A stretch of DNA of 64,000 nucleotides from Micromonospora sp. R77 (GTDB lineage: Bacteria > Actinomycetota > Actinomycetes > Mycobacteriales > Micromonosporaceae). The notes beneath the pieces are model-generated. The model searched no databases. It was given only the letters and a program-made list of their open reading frames with translations, and had not been told where the DNA came from. A program made the position numbers and the translations under genes. Of the stretch, positions 51,315-59,214 are shown in pieces (the first letter of the stretch is position 1; every line of letters starts with the position of its first letter). The DNA is taken from NCBI RefSeq assembly GCF_022747945.1, contig NZ_JALDST010000001.1, positions 2,108,001 to 2,172,000 of the forward strand. The letters are read 5' to 3'.

Positions 51315-52040
51315 ATGGTGGCGACCGGAGTGACCGCACCCTCGGCCGAGCGGCTGGCGGTGGCCGACGGCTTCCTCACCGAGGCGTGGGCCGACCTGGC
51401 CCGGCACGACGACCGGCTGCGCCCGCTGGCGGTGCAGGTGCGCTTCGATCGGGGCGTCGCGCACGTCGACGGCGAGGTCGGTGATCCGGCCGAGCTGCGG
51501 CTGGTCCGGGACCTCGTGGGGCGGCTCGCCGGGGTGCTCGGCGTCTGGTGCCGGGTACGCGTCGCCGGCCGGGACCCGGTGGTGGTGGACCTGGGCTGCG
51601 GCGGTCAGAAGCAGTGGCCGGGCAACCTGGGGCTGGACATCCATCCGGCGGCGGGGGTGGACGCGGTCGCCGACCTCTCCGGCTCGCTGCCGCTGGCCGA
51701 CGACTCGGTGGACGTCTTCTTCGCGGTGCACATCCTGGAGCACCTGATCGACTTCCTGCCGCTGCTCGACGAGGCGCACCGGGCGCTCCGGCCGGGCGGC
51801 GTGCTGCACGTGATGAGCCCCTGGTGGCGGCACGTGAACGCGGTCGCCGACCCCACCCACGTACGCCTGCTCGACGTGCAGACCGTCAAGGGCATCTGCG
51901 GCCAGCGCCCACCCGGCACCCCCCGCTGGTACCCGCTCCACGCCGCCTGCGACGGCGCCTCCATCTTCGCCGACCTCACCCCCCTCTCCCCCCAGGACCC
52001 CGCCCCCAGCCCCACCCACCTGGCCCGCTTCTTCGACTGA
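51315..52040 (+). CDS. BON-methyltransferase fusion protein
   Basis: 241 residues. Residues about 30-85 (RLRPLAVQVRFDRGVAHVDG, EVGDPAELRLVRDLVGRLAG) resemble a BON domain, an alpha/beta module usually found in secreted or membrane-associated proteins. From about 88 a class I methyltransferase begins: VVVDLGCGGQKQWPGNLGLD (motif I), ADLSGSLPLADDSVDVFFAV, HILEHLIDFLPLLDEAHRAL and GGVLHVMSPWWRH. The motif after DLGCGG is shortened. It has no signal peptide, so the BON part is probably cytoplasmic. The ATG at 51315 is preceded by GGAGG (51304-51308). Confidence 0.8.
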   Translation: MVATGVTAPSAERLAVADGFLTEAWADLARHDDRLRPLAVQVRFDRGVAHVDGEVGDPAELRLVRDLVGRLAGVLGVWCRVRVAGRDPVVVDLGCGGQKQWPGNLGLDIHPAAGVDAVADLSGSLPLADDSVDVFFAVHILEHLIDFLPLLDEAHRALRPGGVLHVMSPWWRHVNAVADPTHVRLLDVQTVKGICGQRPPGTPRWYPLHAACDGASIFADLTPLSPQDPAPSPTHLARFFD

Positions 52041-52080
52041 CCCACCCCACCCTTTCCGCGCCCCCAGCGTCCCCCTGCGG

Positions 52081-52137
52081 TGATCATGGGGTTAGCGGCG
52101 GGAAATGGGCACACCGACGCCGCCAACCCCATGATCA
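52081..52137. repeat. Dispersed inverted repeat, family A copy 3
   Basis: Arms TGATCATGGGGTTAGCGGCG (52081-52100) and 52118-52137 pair at 19 of 20 positions, 17-nt spacer. It lies between the convergent methyltransferase and LacI genes and can terminate both. Confidence 0.9.
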
Positions 52138-52182
52138 ACGCGCGAAGGCAGCGGCACAGGGAGGGGGGAAGGGAGCGAGGGG

Positions 52183-53187
52183 TTAGGGGGTGGTGCTTTC
52201 GCGGAGGGCCAGGCGGTGGGGGGCGGTGAGTTCGCGTGGGGGGGCGTCGCGGTCGCCGTCTATGCGGCCGGCGAGGAGTTCCACCGCCAGCTTGGCGATG
52301 CGCTCCTTGTCGGGGGAGACCGTGGTGAGGGTGGGGACGGAGAAGCGGCCGTCCTCGATGTCGTCGAAACCGGCCACCGCCACGTCCTCGGGCACCCGGA
52401 GGCCGGCCTCGTGCAGGGCGCGCAGGGCGCCCAGGGCGAGGGTGTCGTTGAAGCAGAAGACCGCGTCGGGGCGTACCCCGGCGGCGAGCAGGTCACGCAT
52501 GGCGGCGGCGCCGTCCGCACGGTGCCAGGCGAGTGCCGGGGCGACCAGCTCGTCGTCGTACGCGATGCCGGCCTCGGCCAGGGCGGCGGTGTAGCCGGCC
52601 AGGCGGAGCCGCGCGCTGGCCCCCTCGGGGGTGCGCTGCGAGCCGATGGCGGCGATCCGGCGGCGACCGAGCCCGACCAGGTGGGCGGTGATCTCGCGGG
52701 CGGCGGCCACGTTGTCGACCACCACGTGGTCGGCCGGGCCGTGGTCGACCCGCTCGCCGAGCAGCACCATCGGCATGTCGTCGAGGCCGGCGAGGTCGTC
52801 CGCGCTGAGCGCCAGCGGGCTGAGGATCAGGCCGTCGATCATGTGGTCGCCGATCCCGGAGGCGGCCTTGCGTTCCTGCTCCGGGCCGCCACCGGTCTGG
52901 TCGATCAGGACCGTCCAGCCGTGCGCGGCGGCCGCGGCGACGACGTGCCGGGCCAGCTCGGCGAAGTACGGGATGTCCAGCTCGGGGACGGCCAGCGCGA
53001 TCACCCCGGTGCGGCCCTTGCGGAGGTTGCGCGCGGAGAGGTTGGGCCGGTAGTTGAGCTCGGCGATCGCCTGCTCGACCCGGGCCCGGGTGTCCGGTCG
53101 TACGTGCAGGTAGCCGTTGACCACGTTGGAGACGGTCTTCACCGACACGCCGGCCCGCTCGGCGACGTCCTTGAGCCTGTGTCGCAC
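52183..53187 (-). CDS. LacI-family repressor of the arabinan locus
   Basis: 334 residues. HTH about 3-50: RLKDVAERAGVSVKTVSNVV with the hinge helix LSARNLRKGRTGVIALAVPE near 55. The periplasmic-binding-like core (DIPYFAELARHVVAAAAAHG, VDNVAAAREITAHLVGLGRR, FCFNDTLALGALRALHEAGL) ends FSVPTLTTVSPDKE. Its own gene diverges from the GH51 gene, and two TACAACGTTG sites lie between them, which is the expected operator. Inducer is probably L-arabinose or an arabino-oligosaccharide (inference from the enzymes). Confidence 0.93.
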   Translation of the reverse strand: MRHRLKDVAERAGVSVKTVSNVVNGYLHVRPDTRARVEQAIAELNYRPNLSARNLRKGRTGVIALAVPELDIPYFAELARHVVAAAAAHGWTVLIDQTGGGPEQERKAASGIGDHMIDGLILSPLALSADDLAGLDDMPMVLLGERVDHGPADHVVVDNVAAAREITAHLVGLGRRRIAAIGSQRTPEGASARLRLAGYTAALAEAGIAYDDELVAPALAWHRADGAAAMRDLLAAGVRPDAVFCFNDTLALGALRALHEAGLRVPEDVAVAGFDDIEDGRFSVPTLTTVSPDKERIAKLAVELLAGRIDGDRDAPPRELTAPHRLALRESTTP

Positions 53188-53248
53188 TGCCTTCCTCCCC
53201 GCTCTGCTGTCCGCACCCTACCGTGTCACGACCATGTCACGACCTCTT

Positions 53249-53272
53249 TACAACGTTGGTTACAACGTTGTA
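53249..53272. promoter_or_regulatory. Tandem LacI-type operator
   Basis: TACAACGTTGTA at 53261-53272 is a perfect 12-bp palindrome with the CpG-like centre of LacI-family operators; TACAACGTTGGT directly before it (53249-53260) is a second near-copy. Upstream, TGTCACGACC occurs twice (53224 and 53235). The sites are 62-85 bp before the GH51 start and 60-85 bp before the lacI-type start, so they can control both. Confidence 0.8.
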
Positions 53273-53333
53273 CAAACCAGGGACACCGGTGACCGAGGTC
53301 ACCCGTGACGAGCACGAGGAAAGGTGGCACCCC

Positions 53334-54845
53334 TTGCGGAGCGCACAGCTGACGATCGACCCGGCGTTCGCGATCGGACCGGCCGACCGCCGGCTCTTCG
53401 GTTCCTTCGTCGAGCACATGGGGCGCTGCGTCTACGGCGGGGTCTACGAACCGGGCCACCCGAGCGCGGACCCCCGGGGACTCCGGCGCGACGTCCTCGA
53501 CCTGACCCGCGAGCTGGGCGTCTCCGTGGTCCGCTACCCCGGCGGCAACTTCGTCTCCGGCTACCGCTGGGAGGACGGCGTCGGCCCGGTCGGCGACCGG
53601 CCGCGCCGGCTCGACCTGGCCTGGAAGACGGTCGAGACCAACGCGTTCGGGCTGGACGAGTTCATGACCTGGGCCGGCGACGCGGGCGTCGAGCCGATGA
53701 TGGCCGTCAACCTCGGCACCCGGGGCGTGCAGGAGGCCTGCGACCTGCTGGAGTACGCCAACCACCCGGGCGGCACCCAGCTGTCCGACCTGCGCCGCAA
53801 GCACGGTGCCGAGAACCCGTACGGGGTGCGGCTGTGGTGCCTCGGCAACGAGCTGGACGGCCCGTGGCAGGTCGGTCACAAGACCGCCGACGAGTACGGC
53901 CGGCTCGCCGCCGAGACGGCCCGGGCGATGAAGCTGATCGACCCGTCGATCAGCCTGATCGCCTGCGGCAGCTCCAACCGGCGGATGCCCACCTACGCCG
54001 CGTGGGAGGCCACCGTCCTGGAGCACACCTACGAGCACGTCGACTACATCTCCGCGCACACCTACTACGACCCCTCCGACGGCGACCGGGCCAGCATCCT
54101 GGCCTCGGCCGTCGACATGGACAACTTCATCACCGAGGTCGTCGCCACCGCCGACCACGTCGCCGCCAAGCAGCGGCACAAGCGCAAGCTCAAGCTCTCC
54201 TTCGACGAGTGGAACGTCTGGTACGAGTCCCGCCTCAAGGCCGACCTGGACCGGCGCGGCTGGGTGGAGGCACCCGCACTGATCGAGGACGATTTTACCG
54301 CCGTCGATGCCGTTGTGGTCGGTGACCTGCTGATCACGCTGCTCAGGCACGCAGACCGGGTGGGCGTCGCCTGCCAGGCACAGCTGGCCAACGTGATCGC
54401 CCCGATCCGTACCCGGACCGGCGGCCCGGCCTGGCGGCAGAGCATCTTCCACCCGTTCGCGCTCACCGCCCGGTACGCCCGCGGCACCGTGCTGCGCACC
54501 GAGCCGGTCGGCCCCACCTACGAGACGAAGAAGTACGGCGAGGTGCCCGTGCTGGACACGGTCGCCCTGCACGACGAGGAGTCCGGCGAGCTGACCGTCT
54601 TCGCGGTCAACCGGGGCTCAGACGGCCTGGACCTGCAGCTCGACCTGCGCGGCCTGCCAGGACTATCCGGTCAATCGCACCTGACCGTCGCCGCCGGGGA
54701 CGACCCGGAGGCGATCAACACCGAGGCCGAGCCCGACCGGGTGACGCCCCGGGAACTCCCCACCCCCACCCCCGACGGCGATCGGTGCTCCGTGCGCCTG
54801 CCGGCGGCCTCCTGGAACGTGCTGCGCTTCGCCGCCCAGCGCTGA
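53334..54845 (+). CDS. abfA: GH51 alpha-L-arabinofuranosidase
   Basis: About 503 residues. It removes alpha-L-arabinofuranosyl groups from arabinan, arabinoxylan or arabino-oligosaccharides; there is no signal peptide, so it acts on imported oligosaccharides in the cytoplasm. Catalytic acid/base Glu173 in LWCLGNELDGPW and nucleophile Glu292 in LSFDEWNVWY match the positions known in GH51 enzymes. Other family features: FGSFVEHMGRCVYGGVYEPG and RYPGGNFVSGYRWEDG. The TTG at 53334 starts LRSAQLTIDP; AGGAAAGG lies about 10 nt upstream. An alternative is GTG at 53289. First gene of an operon with a sugar importer. Confidence 0.95.
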   Translation: MRSAQLTIDPAFAIGPADRRLFGSFVEHMGRCVYGGVYEPGHPSADPRGLRRDVLDLTRELGVSVVRYPGGNFVSGYRWEDGVGPVGDRPRRLDLAWKTVETNAFGLDEFMTWAGDAGVEPMMAVNLGTRGVQEACDLLEYANHPGGTQLSDLRRKHGAENPYGVRLWCLGNELDGPWQVGHKTADEYGRLAAETARAMKLIDPSISLIACGSSNRRMPTYAAWEATVLEHTYEHVDYISAHTYYDPSDGDRASILASAVDMDNFITEVVATADHVAAKQRHKRKLKLSFDEWNVWYESRLKADLDRRGWVEAPALIEDDFTAVDAVVVGDLLITLLRHADRVGVACQAQLANVIAPIRTRTGGPAWRQSIFHPFALTARYARGTVLRTEPVGPTYETKKYGEVPVLDTVALHDEESGELTVFAVNRGSDGLDLQLDLRGLPGLSGQSHLTVAAGDDPEAINTEAEPDRVTPRELPTPTPDGDRCSVRLPAASWNVLRFAAQR

Positions 54846-54884
54846 CCAAGAAATACTTGATTCCGTCCCCCAAGGAGAACCCGC

Positions 54885-56219
54885 ATGATCCAGAACGAAA
54901 TGAGCCGGCGGCGCCTGCTCGGGCTCGGCGTCGGCCTCGGTGCGGCCGCCTCGCTGACCCTCGCCGGATGCGGCGGTGGCAGCGCCACCAAGTCCGGCGG
55001 CACCGCCAGCGGCAACGGCGGCAAGGACTACACCGGCCCCAAGGTCTCGCTGAACCTGTGGAACGGTTTCACCGGCGGCGACGGCGACATCTTCAAGAAG
55101 CTCGTCGAGCAGTTCAACTCCGAGCACCAGAACATCGCGGTGGCGGTCAACACGTACCGCTGGGAGGACTACTACAGCAAGCTCCCCGGTGCGGTCTCCA
55201 GCGGCTCGGGCCCGGACATCGCGGTCATGCACATGGACCAGCTCGCCACCTTCGCCGCCCGCGGCGTGATCACCGAGCTGGACGACGTGGCCAAGGCGCT
55301 GGAACTCAGCGAGGGCGACTTCGCCCCCACCGTCTGGAAGGGCGGCATCTACAACAACAAGCGGTACGGCATCCCGCTGGACATGCACCCGCTGGGCTTC
55401 TACTACAACAAGGCCGTCATGCAGAAGGCCGGACTGGACCCGAACAAGCCGCCGACCGACAAGGACGAGTTCACCGCGGCGCTGACCGAGCTGAAGAAGT
55501 CCGGCGTGCAGGGCTTCTGGATCAGCCCGTTCCAGTTCACCGGCGGCATGACCTTCTACTCGCTGCTGCACCAGTGGGGCGGCACCCTCTTCGACGCCGA
55601 CGTGGCCAAGGCGACCTTCAACTCCGACCCGGCCGTCGAGGCGTGCACCTGGCTGGTCGACCTGATCAAGCAGGGCCACTCCCCGGCCAACGTCGGGCAG
55701 GACGCCGACTACCTGGCGCTCAAGAGCGGCAAGAACGCCTTCAACTTCAACGGCATCTGGCAGATCAACGACATCGCCAAGGACCCGAACGCGCAGATCG
55801 GCGTCGCCGAGGTGCCTCAGATCGGCAGCCAGAAGGCGGTCTGGGCGAACTCGCACAACTTCACCATCGTCAAGCAGCGCAGCGCCGATAACAACAAGGT
55901 CTCCGGCGCGAAGGTGTTCATCAACTGGCTCAGCGAGCACTCGCTGGACTGGGCAAAGGGCGGCCAGGTGCCGGCCCGTAAGCAGGTCCGCGAGAGCGCC
56001 GAGTTCAAGGGCATCAAGGACGTCTCCACCCTCGCCCCCGAGCTGGAGTACGCGGCCTTCCCGCCGGCCGCCCCCGGGCTCGGCGAGGTGCTCACCACCT
56101 TCTACACCTCGTTCAACGAGGCGGCGCTGGGCAAGAAGTCGCCGAAGCAGGCCCTGGACGACGGGGTCGCCAAGGCCAACAAGCAGCTCGAGGACAACCG
56201 CAAGAAGTACGGGAGCTGA
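54885..56219 (+). CDS. Sugar ABC substrate-binding lipoprotein
   Basis: 444 residues, family 1 extracellular solute-binding protein. The signal has a twin-arginine-like motif SRRRLLGLGVG and the lipobox LTLAGC (Cys28), so it may be exported via Tat and lipidated. Mature part: VSLNLWNGFTGGDGDIFKKL, PDIAVMHMDQLATFAARGVI, FNGIWQINDIAKDPNAQIGV, with aromatic residues for sugar stacking. Ligand is probably an arabino-oligosaccharide, given the operon. The start ATG has AAGGAG 8-13 nt upstream. 40 nt after the GH51 gene. Confidence 0.92.
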   Translation: MIQNEMSRRRLLGLGVGLGAAASLTLAGCGGGSATKSGGTASGNGGKDYTGPKVSLNLWNGFTGGDGDIFKKLVEQFNSEHQNIAVAVNTYRWEDYYSKLPGAVSSGSGPDIAVMHMDQLATFAARGVITELDDVAKALELSEGDFAPTVWKGGIYNNKRYGIPLDMHPLGFYYNKAVMQKAGLDPNKPPTDKDEFTAALTELKKSGVQGFWISPFQFTGGMTFYSLLHQWGGTLFDADVAKATFNSDPAVEACTWLVDLIKQGHSPANVGQDADYLALKSGKNAFNFNGIWQINDIAKDPNAQIGVAEVPQIGSQKAVWANSHNFTIVKQRSADNNKVSGAKVFINWLSEHSLDWAKGGQVPARKQVRESAEFKGIKDVSTLAPELEYAAFPPAAPGLGEVLTTFYTSFNEAALGKKSPKQALDDGVAKANKQLEDNRKKYGS

Positions 56220-56225
56220 TCCCCC

Positions 56226-57188
56226 GTGGCGGACGTGATCGAGGTCGGGGCGGCGCACAGGGACGCGCCGCCCCCGGCGGGGTCGAAGACCCGCGGGGGC
56301 GCGACGAACCGGGGCAGTCGGGCGACCCCCTACCTCTTCCTCGCGCCGTATCTGGTCCTGTTCGGCGTCTTCGGCCTGCTCCCGATCATCTTCGGGCTCT
56401 GGCTCAGCGTGCACCAGTGGGACCTGCAACTGCCCAACCGGCCCTTCGTCGGGTTGGACAACTACAAGGACCTCTTCGACAGCGACTCGGCCATCTACGG
56501 CGACTGGTGGTCCAGCGTCCGGGCCACCGGGATCTTCACGGTCTTCTCGGTGCCGCTGCTGGTGGCCGTCCCGCTGGGGCTGGCCCTGCTGCTCAACCGG
56601 TCGTTCCCCGGTCGGACGTTCTTCCGGGCGGTCTACTTCGCCCCGTACGTCCTCGGGGTCGCGGTCATCGGCCTGCTCTGGCGCTTCCTGCTCGACGCCA
56701 ACCTGGGCCTGGTCAACCGGCTGCTCGGAGCGGTCGGACTGCCGTCGGACACCCCGTGGGTGACCGACGTGCCGTGGGCCTGGGTGTCGCTGGTCGGGGT
56801 GACCGTCTGGTGGACCTCCGGATTCAACGCGGTGATCTACCTGGCCGGCCTGCAGGACATCTCGCCGGAGCTCTACGAGGCGGCGCGGATGGACGGCGCC
56901 AACGGCTGGCAGCGGTTCCGCAACGTCACCCTTCCGGGGCTGCGTCCGGTCATGCTCTTCGTGCTGACCACCACGATCCTCGCCTCGGCGAACGTCTTCG
57001 GTCAGTCGTACCTGATCACCCAGGGTGCGCCGGGTCAGCAGACCCGTACCGTGGTCTGGCGGATCGTGGACGAGGGGCTGCGGGACAACGACGCGGGGCG
57101 GGCCGCCGCGATGAGCATCATCTTCGCGCTGGCGCTGATCGTGATCAGCATCGTCAACTTCCGGTTCTTCCGGTTCCGGGAAGACTGA
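56226..57188 (+). CDS. Sugar ABC permease, MalF-type
   Basis: 320 residues with six TM segments after a 40-residue polar start. MalF/UgpA-type features: PYLFLAPYLVLFGVFGLLPI, GLDNYKDLFDSDSAIYGDWW, and the EAA loop YEAARMDGANGWQRFRNVTLPGL near residue 220, which docks the ATPase. Start GTG, 6 nt after the binding-protein stop. Confidence 0.93.
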   Translation: MADVIEVGAAHRDAPPPAGSKTRGGATNRGSRATPYLFLAPYLVLFGVFGLLPIIFGLWLSVHQWDLQLPNRPFVGLDNYKDLFDSDSAIYGDWWSSVRATGIFTVFSVPLLVAVPLGLALLLNRSFPGRTFFRAVYFAPYVLGVAVIGLLWRFLLDANLGLVNRLLGAVGLPSDTPWVTDVPWAWVSLVGVTVWWTSGFNAVIYLAGLQDISPELYEAARMDGANGWQRFRNVTLPGLRPVMLFVLTTTILASANVFGQSYLITQGAPGQQTRTVVWRIVDEGLRDNDAGRAAAMSIIFALALIVISIVNFRFFRFRED

Positions 57189-57198
57189 GGGGACGACC

Positions 57199-58023
57199 AT
57201 GACGACACTCCGCCGCTCCGGCCGCTATGCGGTCCTGGTGCTGCTGGCCCTGGTGTTCCTCATCCCGCTGCTCTGGATGGTCATCACCTCGGTGAAGACC
57301 TACGGCGACGCGCAGCGGATCCCGCCGAGCATCGTGCCGAACCCGTTCTCCACGCACGGCTACGACCAGATCCTCGGCAACACCGCCAACCCGGTGCTGC
57401 GCTGGTTCCTCAACAGCATGCTGGCGGCCACCCTGCATGCGCTGCTGGTGCTGGTGACCGCCTCGATGGCCGCGTACGCGCTGGCTCGGATGCGCTTCCG
57501 CGGTCGGGGCCTGCTCTTCGCGCTCATCGTGGGCACCCTCTTCATCCCGCCCACCTCGCTGATCATCCCGAACTTCGTGATCGCCGACCGGCTCGGCTGG
57601 CTGGACACCCTCCTGGTGATCACCGTGCCGGGCGCGGCCAGCGCGTTCGGGGTGTTCTTCCTACGGCAGTTCTTCATCAGCATCCCCGCCGAGCTGGAGG
57701 AGGCGGCGGTACTGGACGGCGCCAACCAGTGGCAGATCTTCGTCAGGGTGCTGCTGCCGCTCTCCAAGCCCGCGCTGGCCACCCTGGCGGTGCTGTCGTT
57801 CCTGACCAACTGGAACGACTTCCTCTGGCCGCTCTATGTGCTGTTCAGCCCGGAGCGGCTGACCCTGCCGACCGGCCTGGGCCTGCTCCAGGGGTCGTAC
57901 AACACCGATTATCCGGTGATCATGGCGGGGGCGGTGCTGGCCAGCGTGCCGGTGCTGATCCTCTTCGTGGCCGCCCAGCGGCACATCATCCAGGGCGTCT
58001 CCCGCAGCGGCCTGAAGGGATGA
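57199..58023 (+). CDS. Sugar ABC permease, MalG-type
   Basis: 274 residues with six TM segments. MalG/UgpE-type features: FLIPLLWMVITSVKTYGDAQ, VTASMAAYALARMRFRGRGL, and the EAA loop LEEAAVLDGANQWQIFVRVL near residue 172. Starts 10 nt after the MalF-type gene and overlaps the GH43 gene by 4 nt (ATGA). No ATPase gene follows, so a shared MsmK-like ATPase encoded elsewhere is expected. Confidence 0.93.
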   Translation: MTTLRRSGRYAVLVLLALVFLIPLLWMVITSVKTYGDAQRIPPSIVPNPFSTHGYDQILGNTANPVLRWFLNSMLAATLHALLVLVTASMAAYALARMRFRGRGLLFALIVGTLFIPPTSLIIPNFVIADRLGWLDTLLVITVPGAASAFGVFFLRQFFISIPAELEEAAVLDGANQWQIFVRVLLPLSKPALATLAVLSFLTNWNDFLWPLYVLFSPERLTLPTGLGLLQGSYNTDYPVIMAGAVLASVPVLILFVAAQRHIIQGVSRSGLKG

Positions 58024-59033
58024 CCGACCGGAGAACCCGGCGACGCGGCGCGGCGGCCCTGGCCGCCGCGCTGCTCGTCGCCGGTTGCGGCAGCCCCACA
58101 CCCCCGTCGAGTACGCCGAAGGACGCGCGCATGTTCACCAACCCGGTGGTCCGCACCGACGCCCCCGATCCGCAGGCGATCCGGGTCGGCGAGACCTGGT
58201 ACCTGTTCCACACCAACGCCGGCGGTCGGAACGTCCCGGTACTCACCTCACCCGACCTGGTCGAGTGGACCGAGGCCGGCGACGCGTTGCCGGAGCTGCC
58301 GGCCTGGGCCGACCCCGGCAAGACCTGGGCGCCGGAGGCGATCGAGCTGGCCCCCGACCGGTTCCTGCTCTACTACACGGTCGCCGACCGGAAGTCGGGG
58401 CGGCAGTGCATCGGGCTGGCCGTCGCCGACAAGCCGGTGGGGCCGTACCGGGACGACTCGACCGGGCCGCTGATCTGCCAGGCGGAGCTGGGCGGGTCGA
58501 TCGACGCGAGCCCGTACCGGGACACCGACGGCAGCCTCTGGCTGCTGTGGAAGAACGACGGCAACGCCATCGGGGTGGACACCTGGCTCTGGTCGCAGCG
58601 CCTCAGCGACGACGGACGGCGCCTGGTCGGCACCCCGACGAAGCTGCTGAAGCAGACCGAGCCGTGGGAGGGCCCCCTGATCGAGGGACCGTTCTTCCAC
58701 CGGCACGACGGGAAGCTCTTCCTCTTCTTCGCCGCCAACGCCTACGACAAGGACACCTACGCCGAGGGGTACGCGGTCTGCGAGGGCCCGACCGGCCCGT
58801 GCGTGAAGGCGCCGGAGAACCCGATCCTCAAGTCCAACACGGCGGCGACGGGCCCGGGCCACGCCTCGATCGTCGAGAAGGACGGCCGTACCTGGCTGCT
58901 CTATCACGCCTGGCCGCCCGGCCAGGAGGGCAGCACCGACCCCGGCCGCCAGGCCTGGCTCGACGAGCTGATCTGGGAGAACGGCAAGCCCGTCCTCGAG
59001 GGCCCCACGGGAACCCCCCAGCCCCGCCCGTGA
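58020..59033 (+). CDS. GH43-family lipoprotein glycosidase
   Basis: 337 residues. Lipoprotein signal: RRTRRRGAAALAAALLVAGC, lipobox VAGC with Cys23, so it is anchored outside. The five-bladed propeller of GH43/GH62-type enzymes: DAPDPQAIRVGETWYLFHTN (catalytic base Asp), GGSIDASPYRDTDGSLWLLW (middle Asp) and LIEGPFFHRHDGKLFLFFAA (acid Glu), with GPGHASIVEKDGRTWLLYHA near the end carrying the metal-linked His. It probably cleaves arabinan or arabinoxylan outside the cell, yielding sugars for the importer in the same operon. Overlaps the permease by 4 nt. Confidence 0.92.
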   Translation: MTDRRTRRRGAAALAAALLVAGCGSPTPPSSTPKDARMFTNPVVRTDAPDPQAIRVGETWYLFHTNAGGRNVPVLTSPDLVEWTEAGDALPELPAWADPGKTWAPEAIELAPDRFLLYYTVADRKSGRQCIGLAVADKPVGPYRDDSTGPLICQAELGGSIDASPYRDTDGSLWLLWKNDGNAIGVDTWLWSQRLSDDGRRLVGTPTKLLKQTEPWEGPLIEGPFFHRHDGKLFLFFAANAYDKDTYAEGYAVCEGPTGPCVKAPENPILKSNTAATGPGHASIVEKDGRTWLLYHAWPPGQEGSTDPGRQAWLDELIWENGKPVLEGPTGTPQPRP

Positions 59034-59061
59034 CCTGAACGGCGACATCGATCACGCCCCC

Positions 59062-59097
59062 GGCCCCGGAGCCCGCACTGGCCCCGGAGCCCGCACT
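59062..59097. repeat. 18-bp perfect tandem duplication
   Basis: GGCCCCGGAGCCCGCACT is repeated exactly at 59062-59079 and 59080-59097, directly abutting the 50-bp palindrome that follows. Confidence 0.9.
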
Positions 59098-59147
59098 TTC
59101 ACGGAAAGAGTGGCTATCCCACGTGGGATAGCCACTCTTTCCGTGAA
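59098..59147. repeat. Perfect 50-bp palindrome, bidirectional terminator
   Basis: 25 bp (TTCACGGAAAGAGTGGCTAT followed by CCCAC) are followed without any spacer by their exact complement, 59123-59147. The sequence is far more AT-rich than its surroundings. It sits between the convergent GH43 and permease genes and can form a hairpin in either transcript. Zero spacer and perfect symmetry are unusual for a simple terminator. Confidence 0.95.
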
Positions 59148-59214
59148 TTAGGCGCCCCGCGAGGCGGGCACGCCTCGCGGGGCGGGAGGGGGAGGGGGAG
59201 GGGTCAGCGGGGGG

